DNA of 64,000 nt from contig OW799233.1 of NCBI GenBank assembly GCA_941918925.1, forward strand, positions 111,349,833-111,413,832, in the 5' to 3' direction. Shown here one piece after another: positions 1-10,265 of this stretch. The stretch comes from Phyto melanocephala (taxonomy: Eukaryota; Arthropoda; Insecta; Diptera; Rhinophoridae). Below the pieces are notes generated by a model. The model searched no databases and had not been told where the DNA came from. It worked only from the letters and a program-made list of their open reading frames with translations. Made by a program: the position numbers and the translations under genes. The stretch's first letter is position 1, and every line of letters starts with the position of its first letter.

Positions 1-132
1 AATATCTTTTCAACCTATCTAGAATTTTTCAAAAGTTTTGTAACAATTAAGCATTTTCCTAAATGGCACGCTACTTTTTTATGATATTTTTACGAGACCT
101 TGTTTGTAACCATTAAATTAAAGGTAAGAACT

Positions 133-342
133 CAAGGCATATTTATTCATCAGGTAATTGCAGTTCGGAGAGAATTTTTTTGTTTATATTTTTTATATAT
201 AAAGTTTGACATTTGAAATAAATTAGAAAAGAGAGAAAATAGTTTTTTATTTATGCATTTTGACAGCTGAAACTTAAAATAAGTGTTGAAAAAAAATAAT
301 CAGGTGACGAATCAAGAGTAGCTGATGAATAAATATGCCTTG
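133..342. mobile_element. MITE with 21-bp TIRs and 9-bp TSD (Mutator-like)
   Basis: The left end reads caaggcatatttattcatca and the right end is its inverse. Both are flanked by gtaagaact (124-132 and 343-351), an exact 9-bp duplication, a length typical of Mutator-like elements. There is no coding capacity. A diverged second copy in the opposite orientation lies at about 1,587-1,725 inside a DINE-1-like element. Superfamily assignment rests only on TSD length. Confidence 0.75.
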
Positions 343-1249
343 GTAAGAACTTAAAAAAAAATTAAGATGTTTCTGAATACGTAAATTTTTGTGAATTCAT
401 ATACATACATACATACTTATGTACATACATGTTCATTTTTTTATTTTTTAAAATAGAAAATAGCATGAAATTGTATTGTGCAAACCATTAATCTGGCTAT
501 GTGAAAAGAAGAAAAAGAAAAACCGACATACATTTTTTTCAATATGTATGTACATATGTATGTCTAATACAATATCACTATTACACAATATTACTTTGTT
601 CTGTAGAAATTATATTTAAAAAAAACTAACGACAGAAGAAATATTATTTTATTTTATTTTTATAATTTTTTTCTTTAATTTAGACAAAAATGTCAATTTG
701 CTTTATTAAGAAATGAATTTCTGTAATAATTAATGTTACAATGGCAGTTAGTTTATTATTTTCTTTTTGTTAAATTAAGGTTGTTTGGGTTTTTTAATAA
801 ATTCTCGATTTATTGTTTTTAAAGAACTTAATTCAGTTAGTTTATAATCAAACAATAAATTAAAATTTTATGATGAAAGTAATATTGTATATTCAGCAAC
901 ATCACCTAGAAATTAAACAGAGGGGTGACATCACAATTTATTATTTATTTATTATTTAAAATATTTAAGTGCAACAAAATTTATGATATATGTATAGGTA
1001 CGTACTTATCTTTACGAAATAATTCTTGCAATATGTGAAAAGTTTTTTGTCATTTATACTTCTCACCACGAGTGCTATTATTATATATCTTATTTTACAT
1101 TCTAATTTCTATTGTATACAATATTTTTGAACCTATAAGGTAAATATATTCGTAATTTTTATGAATGTGGAGTTTTTATAGAAGCTCAAAAATTATTTAA
1201 GAACAAAAACCTGCGAACAAAAAATCTTAAATCAAAGTAATAAAATTAA
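343..1249. other. AT-rich non-coding stretch
   Basis: Short ACAT runs near 410-430 and 545-560 and long A/T runs. I see no coding frame, RNA gene or bounded element. Confidence 0.6.
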
Positions 1250-2328
1250 AAAAGTACTAAAAGTGCTATATGTTTGGCCGTGCCGAATCTTATAATACAC
1301 TTCACCATTATGAACTCATCGTAGTATAGTCAAAATTTCCAATTTAACGTTACACGCCATTTTGCTTTTTTTTCTATGATTTTGAATTTTTACATAGCTA
1401 ACTGTGTTCTACTAGTCAAGCCCTTTTTATATCATTATTGTGGGAGTTAAAGGGGACAAAGCCTTAATTACTATATTCGATCTAAGTATATGTCTGCCAT
1501 TCTATTTAGGACGACATCTTGATTTTGTATCAATATTGAGGTTAAATTTTTAAATGCTAGATTTGACCCATATCAAGACATACATATGGTATTTATTCAT
1601 CAGGTTGTCTTGATCCGTCAGCAGATTATTATTTTTTTTTTTCTTTACTTATTTTAAACTTTAGCTGTCAAAGTCCAAAAACTATTTTCTCTATTCTCTC
1701 ATTTATTTCAAATGCCATATTTCATTCCTTATCATCATACTTCTAATTTTGTCGGTTTTATGAGCTTTTGAGTTTCAATGATAGTGGTATATGTAAGAAG
1801 TGGGCGTTAAATTAGGCGTTTCAAAGTAATTTCTACTAATGAACTTAGCTAAGATATTTTAAAAGTCTTTTACTCTTCAGAGGACATAGACGAACGGGAC
1901 CCTCGGAGGACCCAAGTGAGCTATGCCTTCTGGCGGCTGCCGGATCTAACCTAACCTAAACCTACTCTTCAAAAATCTTAGGTCATAGAGAATATATATG
2001 ATTTTAGGATAAAGTGTTATATGGGAGGTGAACGTTAAAGTGGGCATATCACCTTTATTTTCTGGGATTATAATAACATTTTCGCTGCCAAACAAACTAT
2101 ATGTATAAGAAATATTCTGTCAAAATTTGATCCCCTAAGTTTATCGGTTCGAAATATCGTGCTTTTAACAAATGGAAGGACATAGCTAGATCGTCCTAAA
2201 ATGAAATCAAAACTCAGAAAATATATACTTCATGGGGTATAAAATTGATATTTCAATGTGTTACAAACAGAATGACAAAATGAATATACCCCGACCATTT
2301 TTTTTTTTTTTTTGGAGGGTATAAATAT
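1250..2328 (-). mobile_element. DINE-1-like element, near full length, with MITE insertion
   Basis: Read on the minus strand the element starts near 2,328 (tataccctcc, a T-rich loop, then ggggtatattcattttgtca) and ends near 1,255 with the family hairpin (ttcggcacggcc-like, here tttggccgtgccgaat). It shares the cttatataacg and gaaatttc...cccca blocks with the copies at 34,350 and 52,256. A copy of the 133-342 MITE is inserted at about 1,587-1,725, and a short GC-rich island lies at 1,875-1,965. Non-autonomous, no open frame. Confidence 0.75.
1587..1725. mobile_element. MITE copy 2 (same family as 133-342)
   Basis: The order tatttattcatcagg, a T-rich run, gctgtcaaa, then ctattttctct and atttatttcaaatg matches the reverse complement of 133-342. 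The distal TIR is missing, so it is truncated. It lies inside the DINE-1-like copy at 1,250-2,328. Confidence 0.65.
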
Positions 2329-2639
2329 AAGTTTTTTTTTTAAATTAAGATTTTTATTTCTACAAATGGAGATTTTATTACGAAAACTTTTGGCACTTTG
2401 TTTTTTTTCTTATTTTTGGTTGTGTTACACACATATAGTTTACGCATGTTTTAGTAGCAACCGTAAACACTTATAACTCCTAAAATACTGAAACAATGCA
2501 ATAATATTAAGTTTGTGCACTTCAGAAGGAAACTTTCTTCCAAATAGTTTTATTTAAATCAGTTGTATAATGTGAGCGTAAACTGCATAACAAAAAGCTG
2601 ACGTGCCTATTAATACATAAGATATGTATTTTTTCCGAA

Positions 2640-3085
2640 TACTTTTTGCCTATAACTTTGCTGATTAGTGACCTACATATGTAGACAACATATTTACGAA
2701 TCTTCCTAGTGGCATGTCATATCTATAAAGAATAACAAACGTGTCGATAAATTGTCCTAGAGCAATTAAATTTTCGTGTTAAAAATATGGGCAAAAAACA
2801 GTTGTGTCAATTTTTTTATATCTGAGAAGTTATGAAGGGATTACGCTTATCGAATATGTCCAAAAGATTAAAACGACATACAAGTGTGTACAATATGTTG
2901 TGGTTCCTAAACGTTGAGTTTAATTAACACATGAAGAGACAGAGATTGCCCCATGGACTCATGTATTCACAAACTTTCAGAAAATATATATTTCACGGGT
3001 TCGGAAATGAGTATTGTAGAAACTACAATCGGAATGACAAACCTATATATGTATACCCTGGCACCACAGGTGACTGATATCGGTA
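2640..3085 (-). mobile_element. DINE-1-like element, 5' fragment
   Basis: The minus strand shows the family order from 3,085 downward: a gggtata hairpin with the cacctgtggtgcca loop, cattccg, a diverged form of the cccc...taaagtatata block, ctgaaagtttg..aata, then ctgagatataa and gccgattagtga blocks. The 3' hairpin end is absent. 2,329-2,639 is unassigned AT-rich sequence. Confidence 0.65.
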
Positions 3086-3687
3086 TAGAAAATCTGTATT
3101 ATCGGCTCATAGATGACTGAGATAAAAGCAGACAATTAAGCTTACAGACTGTACCGACAAATATATTTGCCACACACCTCGAATTTTAAGAATGTATTAA
3201 AGTTTGCAATTTAACCCTTTCTTTGGCGAGAAAAAAAAAAGATTTTAAAAAAGTATCATAGTTATCGCAATAATCTCTTAGTAAAAGTAAAATGTTTTTT
3301 AGCGACATTTAATTTTCTGATTTTGGAATGGTACATATTAAAGTTAATTTAATTTCAATTGTAAATGTTTGTAAATTTGATCGATGAATTGTTTTTTTTT
3401 TAATCTTCTGAATCAATTAAAACGCTGCAAAAGTGTTGTTTTAATTATTAATACAAATTGGTTAACACAGCAATTTTAAAATACAATGTGTTTTTTACAA
3501 TTACGAAAGTTTCCACTACTAAAGAGCTTTTTCAAAGATTTCCATTAAATCATATTCATTACATTCAATCCGATTATATTGAAACTGTAAACTAATGTTC
3601 CAACAAAATTAAAACTTAACATGGATGCGACTTAATATCTGTATATTGATTTTATTTAATAAGTAGTTTCTAAAAAAACACATACTA
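3086..3687. other. AT-rich non-coding stretch
   Basis: No open frame, repeat boundary or RNA gene recognised between the DINE-1-like fragment and the mariner relic. Confidence 0.55.
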
Positions 3688-4765
3688 AAGAGTGATTCAT
3701 CGCGAGGTTTGGTTAATAATGAAAAATAAAACATAGAACTTTAAAGAGTAAACCCAATATTTTTGTTTTCGAAAAAAAACTAAATATATTAATCCCTGTG
3801 CGTTAAACTATCGTATGTTACAAAAACAAAATTTTACAGGAGAGCGTTTTTATTATTTCTAATTAAATAAAATCGTAAATAGCACTTCTACATACGATGA
3901 AATGTACACAGTGTTATCTCCATAACTAAAACAGTTATCGCTATATTATTTTATCAGCAGATGGATAAATGGATGTAAAAGCAATTTGCATAAAAAAGTC
4001 GATTTCTAAAAAAAAACATAACATGCGATAATTTCACGTACAGGGGTCGTCGATATCATGTAAACGTTGGAGACATGACCACGTCTAGGGTGGTCCATTT
4101 GGAAGTTACAATTTTGGGCGACTCGTTTGAGAATAGCGACTGATATCTCGTGAATAATAATATATAATAATAAGAAGTAATGTTGGTCTCCAAAACGCAT
4201 ATCGTAGCTGGATTAATCTAGAACATCTCAGACTTTGCATATATCCAAATAAAATAGTCCAAAGGTATCGATAAAGATATCGCATGAAATAGGTGGGCAA
4301 TTTATCGTAGCAAAACGTGAAATTAAGTCCTAACGATTTATCAAGAAGTCTATTGTTTCACGAGCTGTATGGCTCGTAGCGCTTTCTTGTTGAAACCAAA
4401 GCTTACCGTTAACATGGTGCGATATGAACCAATGATTCCAGCAGCCTATAAATCACACCATACCATTGTTTTCATTGGAAATAATGGTAGCTCTTGGTAC
4501 TATTCTGGTTAATCATCAGCCCAAATAAGTCAATTTAGTTTGTTAAAGTATTTATTGAGCCATAAATGTATTTCATCATTGAACAAAATTTTAGAGAACG
4601 CAGAACAGAACAGAACAATTTTGAGATGCTGTTGTGGAGTGGGTCTTTCCATGATGACTTGCCAAACGATACTGAACAAAAATAACAAAGCAATTTGATA
4701 ATGAGTCATGCGCGATCTGACCAAAAAAGCCTCTTAATAAACAAACCTCTTGATGAATCACCCGA
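3688..4765 (-). mobile_element. Mariner-family element, internally deleted
   Basis: The ends are inverted repeats (gtgattcatc..gaggtttg at 3,692-3,712; inverse at 4,743-4,763) with TA on each side (3,686-87 and 4,766-67). The minus strand near 4,650 encodes the N-terminus MERPTPQQHLKIVLF, then jumps after a deletion to ILFNDEIHLWLNKY (first catalytic Asp region), then MVWC and, further on, a LDYFIW block and LETNI. Frameshifts and stops separate these pieces, so the transposase is dead. DD34D mariner-type family. Confidence 0.8.
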
Positions 4766-4987
4766 TACATATAATTAGATAATAAACATTAATATTATAT
4801 TTTAAAACATTTACAAGCTGCATTATCCAGAATTAATTAAATTTGTTTTATTAATTAAAACTGCATAGCAGAAAACAATATAAATAAACAAATACTTATA
4901 AATACGTATTGATTATACGTACTTTACTTTTATTAGATATATCGACGCTTTTAAAGCATATTGAATTAGTTTTTATTATACCCTTAG

Positions 4988-5104
4988 GGCCGTATTCATA
5001 AAAAACATTTTAGGTTTATTGAAGGCTTATTTGACAGATGTTGTAGAGAAATTTGTCAAATAAGCCTTCAATAAATCTAAAATATTTTTTATGAATACAG
5101 CAGT
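4988..5104. mobile_element. Foldback MITE, about 115 bp, copy 1
   Basis: Nearly the whole element is a palindrome: gtattcataaaaaacatttt...ggcttatttgacaga on the left pairs with tttgtcaaataagcc...ttttttatgaatac on the right, with a loop of about 12 nt. It splits the 5' hairpin of the DINE-1-like element that continues at 5,105. A second copy lies at 45,102-45,220. Confidence 0.75.
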
Positions 5105-6240
5105 TATTAACCTGTAGTGCCAAGGGTATATATTGTATTGTCATTCCGTTTTAAATTTCTAGAGTATTCATATTCGACCCCATAAAGTATATACATATTT
5201 TCTGAAAGCTTATGCATAGGGGATTAAGCATCATCCCTTTGTCCATTTGTAAACTTTTTGAAGCCTCCGGACATCGCCAAGACCCGTGTAAGGTATCAAA
5301 ATATCAGAAATATTCGGAAACAGATTGGTATTGAAAATTAGCGTAATCGCCCCATAACTATCTGAGATATGAGCAAATAAACACAACTGCCTGTTTTTTG
5401 CTTATTTTTATTGCAAACATTAAAATTTTCCAATCCTAGGGTAATTTATAGACATGGTTGTTACTATTTATAAATTTGGTATGCCTCTGGAGATAAGTAC
5501 TAATGAAAAATGTTGGACAAATTGGTCACTGATCGGCAAAGTTATAGGCAAAAATTATCTGAAAAAATATATATTATTTTAAATATATGAAAATTTTTTA
5601 AACTCCTAAATAATTTTTGAACGCGCATAAGATACCAAATTATAAGTCGTAATCTGAGAAATAATTTCTAAGCAAAACTAACAAATCGGTTTATAACCAA
5701 CTGAGATATAAGCAGCAAAGTACAACTGCTTCGGTGTTTTTCTTAAAATTTACAAACAAAAATAGATATTTTTCAGTTGCTATGCAACCAAGAGAGCCAA
5801 TATGGGGATCAAATGAAAGAGCTTGAGTAGTAAAATATAGTTGGCTATGAGAAGAAAAATCCAAGATGGCGTTCTAGATTAAATGGCGAATATATGCGTC
5901 TAATAAATTAGGTACGGCTTAGTCCCCTTTAACCCCCACAATATTGGTATCTAATAAAAATTCTTTATTAGTACAATGTAGTAGGTATAAAAAAGTGCAA
6001 AATCTAAGATGGCTTCTGAAACAAAATGGCGGAGCAAATTTTTTTAAACCTAGCAATATGGGTATCAAATGCAAGGGCTTGATTATCAGAATACAGTAAC
6101 TATGTAAAATATCAGAATCAAAGTTAACGTCGGAAATAATAAAGAAAATGGAGTATTACATAAAATCTAAAATGTATATACATGAAAGTGAAGGGTATTA
6201 TCACATTCAGTACGGCGGAATATAGCGCCCTTACTTGTTT
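5105..6240 (+). mobile_element. DINE-1-like element, full-length copy
   Basis: Starts with the gtgccaagggtatata hairpin arm (its partner ttattataccctt lies at 4,976 left of the inserted MITE) and runs through cattccgt, gaccccataaagtatata, ctgaaagcttatg, gccaagacccg, ctgagatatga and caagatggcg blocks. It ends with a degenerate hairpin (acattcagtacggcggaat) and atagcgcccttacttgtt. No coding capacity. Several blocks resemble Drosophila DINE-1/INE-1. Confidence 0.8.
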
Positions 6241-6948
6241 TTCAAATGCATTTGTTCAAGTTTAGATCATTTACGAAAAATTAATAATATTTGCTTTACA
6301 AATAAATGAACATCTAAATATTATTTCCATTTTAATAATGTAAATTTGATCGAATGAATTTATACTTATTTACCTAAGAAAATGCATTAATGTGCTAAAA
6401 TTGCATGGTGTTTAACAAACAGTTTACGTATAACTGCTATTTAGACACATTCTCTTTAATTTATTTATTTATTTAAAATATTGTTAAATATTAGACAAAA
6501 ACTATTAATTAATATTGGAATTGTGAGTTTTTTTAATTTTGCATTTATTTAAATAGTAAGGTATTTGAAATTATTTGCTTTACTTAAAAAAAGTACCTAG
6601 ATGTTTAAGTTCCAAGGAAAATTGTTAAAAATTAATATAAAAATAAATATAAGCGAAAATTTAATAATATTATTACTACTCATATTAATTTATTTTTTTT
6701 TAACATAGGGCCTATGTAGAATGTTTCTTAGTAACTGGTGCTAGTAAAAGTTGTAATAAATGAAAAGAAAATATTGGGCTTGATACATTTATAAATGGAA
6801 AAATAAATTAATGAGACTATAATTAGAATATTTCATATTATTTTATGCAGACATAAATTTGCTGTTGATAGTTTTCACACAAATTAAATATTATATTAAA
6901 ATAATGAAATAAGTTCGGGATTTTTTAAGTAGCTATAAATCTATTATT
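6241..6948. other. AT-rich non-coding stretch
   Basis: Poly-A/T and ATTA-rich sequence with no recognisable gene or element boundary. Confidence 0.55.
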
Positions 6949-7806
6949 TTTATACCCTTCACACAGTGAAAAAGGGTATATATAGGTTTGTCATTCCGTG
7001 TGAAATTTCTACAATTTTCATTTCCGACCCCATAAAGTATATATTTTCTGAAAGCTTATGAATAGGGGAGTCGATTAAGCCCTGTCAGTCTGTCAGTCTG
7101 TCCGTCTGTCCGTGTGTATGTTGAAATCAACTTTTTGAAGCCCCCCGACATAGGTTGGACCCGGGTAAGGTATTAAAATATCAGAAATATTCGGGAGTAG
7201 ATCGGTATTGAAAATCAGAAACATCGGTACGTAAACAACTGAGATATGAGCAAAAACCCACGACCACCTCGATTTTTTTTTTCACAAAAACAACATTACA
7301 ACAACAACATACATACATATAAACGTGTATACTGGTTAGAGAAAACGTGGCATCGAATCCCAGCTAAGCCAAAAAAAAATTTTTTTTATTTTTTAAAAAA
7401 TTTTTTTTTAATTTTTTTTTTTTTATTTTTTTTTTATTTTTTATTTAATATATTATTTATATTTTTCTTATTATTTTTTTTTTAATTTTTTTTTTTAATT
7501 TTTTTTTTTTAATTTTTTTTTTTTATTTTTTTTGTTTTATATATAATAATTATATATAATAATTTTTTTTTTACATTTTTTTTAAATTATTTTTTTTTTT
7601 TAATTTTTTAAAAAAATTTTTTTTTTTAATTTTTTTTTTTTTTCGTTTTTTTAACATACATATATATACAATGGGATGTTTTTATATATGTATGTACGTA
7701 TTTCATATGGGATGAATGGTGACACAAACTACTGTTATTTCATGACTACACGTTGTGAAGGGTATATAAGATTCGGCACGGCCGAATATAGCGCTCTTAC
7801 TTGTAA
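6949..7806 (+). mobile_element. DINE-1-like element with poly-T core (copy C)
   Basis: A typical 5' half (tttttatacccttcacacag hairpin, gaccccataaagtatata, gtctgtccgtctgtccgtgt) is followed by a short tRNA-like piece (ctggttagag ... atcgaatcccagct, about 7,334-7,366), then about 280 bp of T-rich low complexity. The 3' segment catatgggatgaatgg ... gattcggcacggccgaat ends at cttacttgt. A frame open across the T-run is low complexity, not a gene. Confidence 0.8.
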
Positions 7807-7992
7807 ACCATGGCTTAGTAAATTTATCGGGTTCAAAATGCAATTTAGAAAAAAAAAACAATATGCCGTGTGTTTTTTATAGAGGTATAAAACTTTAAGT
7901 TGGTAACACACGTTGGTAACATACTTTTAAATAGCAACCATTTTGTCAGTGTGATCAAGTGATTTATTTTACGTTTGGTTTGGCATTTCAAC

Positions 7993-8095
7993 ATGAATAG
8001 ACTGACACCTGAAAAGCAAGGAAGTAGATTCAGTGAATGAGCCCTTATCAAGATTGCCGTTAATCCCGATTTTCATAAGGGAATTTTGTTTAGCG
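7993..8095 (+). mobile_element. Small mariner transposase fragment
   Basis: The frame from 7,993 reads MNRLTPEKQ, then with a stop skipped ALIKIAVNPDFHKGILFS. This resembles a mariner N-terminus joined by deletion to the region before the first catalytic Asp. Short, so low confidence. The flanks 7,807-7,992 and 8,096-8,498 hold nothing else I can identify. Confidence 0.4.
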
Positions 8096-8498
8096 TTTAA
8101 GTTTGTTCACGTCTTTTTTTACTTATAATCAATCGGTTAATCATCTTAATTTTCTTTTTAAAATATAAACATTTTTAATACAAATTATTTTTCCATTAAA
8201 TTTTTTATTAAAATTTTAACTTTTTTGTATTTTTTTTTTTTGTAGATTTTTCGATTTTTATTTATTTTAAAAAGCAGTTAACACTTCAAAAACAAGAATA
8301 AAAATACGAATAACACAAATGAGTTAAAGAGGAATATTCAGCAAAAAAAAAAACGCGTCTTTTTGGTTTATCCCTCTTTCCTCTCTACATACCTTGCTCT
8401 CGGTTTGATACGTATGCAGTGTCATGACATAATTGCATGCAATAAAGTCATCGTGAAAAGGGCCACAAAATTACTAAATGAATAACAGTAATGATAGT

Positions 8499-9227
8499 CG
8501 CACAATTGCGACGAACGACGAATTTTTCGCCGCGAATATTCGTCGTAAAAAATAAAACACATTTGTGTATATGAGAGTGCATGGTACAATCATCAGGTAG
8601 CCTCAGTTCTGTTGGAAAACGACGACTCAAATGTCAAAAAGCAAATGTTTTTTATATATATACATATATGTACACAATATATACGCATACATAAACAAAA
8701 TTTGACATCTTAGTTAAACCTTAAGGTAGAGAAAAAAAAACAGCTGTTTTAGTGAGACTACCTGATGACTGTACCATGTGAGAGTGCGTACAATAATGGC
8801 GTTGGTCGAAATTCGCTGTACGTGGTGAACTCTGCAAGAGATTTATTTCTATTTCTTACGCCGGCGAACGACGAACAAAGTGGTACAAAGTGACCATTTT
8901 TTTAAATTTGGTTTTACTTTTTAACTTTTTTAGAAAATAAAGTTAGTTTTTACTTTAATAATGATTTCATATTTTATTTTAACACACTTAAAATATATAT
9001 AAAAAAGTTAACTACAAAAATTGTTTTTATTTGGATTTTTGTTAGTGTTTAAATTTTGTAAGTAATTTTTTTTTTTTTTGGTTGCACTATTAGCTGTTAT
9101 ACAAAAACAAAATTGTTATTATTGTTTACTGCACGTGTTTACCTAACCTAACCTACTTATACACAGCGAATTTTTACCGAGGGATTCGTCGTGTTTGACG
9201 AAAATCGTCGTTCGTCCCAACTGTGCG
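8499..9227. mobile_element. TIR element of about 0.73 kb carrying a nested MITE
   Basis: The left end cgcacaattgcgacgaacga and the right end (inverse of gcacagttgggacgaacgac) form TIRs of about 30 bp that continue into gaattttt/cgaaaatc. The interior has no transposase frame. A second TIR element sits at 8,580-8,778. TSD not clear, superfamily unassigned. Confidence 0.7.
8580..8778. mobile_element. hAT-like MITE nested in 8,499-9,227
   Basis: TIRs catggtacaatcatcaggta and its inverse (one mismatch) are flanked by an exact 8-bp duplication tgagagtg (8,572-8,579 and 8,779-8,786). An 8-bp TSD suggests hAT. No coding capacity. Confidence 0.75.
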
Positions 9228-9631
9228 CCTAGCATTAGGCAAGCAATATTTCAAGAAGGGTTGAAAAGGTAGTTTCCAGTTTCAGATTAGCCGCAGAAGT
9301 GGTATGAAAAAACCATACATACTAATTCATGAACTTTATATTAAAAAGGTGATTATTTTAAACAAATTATGCAAGTCACACTAAAATTAAACAATTTTAA
9401 TGTTTTTTTTCAAAACTTTATATATGTATATTGATATGTTTTGCTCATCATTAAGTACACGAAATAAAGTTCCACTACCCTTAACATATTTTTTCTACAC
9501 ATCGCGCAGGAAGGCATTTTTTCACGAAAACTTTAACACTTTGTTGGTTTTTAACAAAAACACAAATTTTTTATGTTTTTTTTCAATTTTTTTCAAATGT
9601 ACATACATACATACATACATACATACATACA

Positions 9632-9662
<31 letters not shown>

Positions 9663-10265
9663 GTATGTTTTAACCATAGAAATTATTTTTTTTTTTCACT
9701 TTTTAAACATTTTTTTAAAATTTCCCGGCAAACGAATGTAAACAAACATAAAAACACAAATGTTGACATTTTGTTCTTAAACTTTGTTCACAGCTGATGA
9801 ACAGCTGGGCTAAAGAGTTCACCTGATATGAAATCGCCTTGTACGAGTACAATATGAAACAGTAAAATATGAGAGTATATTTTAAATTGGCCTACTGTAT
9901 AACAAATATTAAAATATAAAATATGAGAGGCCAGCTTAGAGGGTTTTAAAGGTCTTTGTTGTAACGATCTTACTAGTAATTAAATTTTCTTAAAATACTC
10001 ATAATAGCAAAATGATTTATGTTTTTTTGGAACAATTATCTTCTGCCAAAAATTTACTAGTGTCAACAAAATTTTGATTTCACTCAGCAGAAATGTAAAA
10101 TTTACCATAGATAAATTATTTTTTACTATAGAACTTTGCTACCGTTTCACATACACCTTTAATTGAAATTTGAACAGCTATATGTACGTACATACTTAAA
10201 AATTTCTGACGTATGAACGCTATTTCTGTGGTTTTAAATTGTAAACATTTTGATGCGTTTATTGT
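9228..10265. other. Non-coding stretch with ACAT microsatellite
   Basis: Contains (ACAT)n at 9,601-9,662 and otherwise AT-rich sequence. Open frames over the microsatellite are low complexity. Apart from the repeat I see no gene. Confidence 0.6.
9601..9662. repeat. (ACAT)n microsatellite
   Basis: About 15 uninterrupted ACAT units. Confidence 0.95.

Noticed and set aside
7246..7485. 79-codon frame over the T-rich run
   Set aside because: Phe/Leu-only translation of a poly-T core inside a DINE-1-like element.
9601..9662. ACAT run as a possible CRISPR-like or regulatory array
   Set aside because: Simple 4-bp microsatellite without spacers; same motif occurs at 59,148-59,252.
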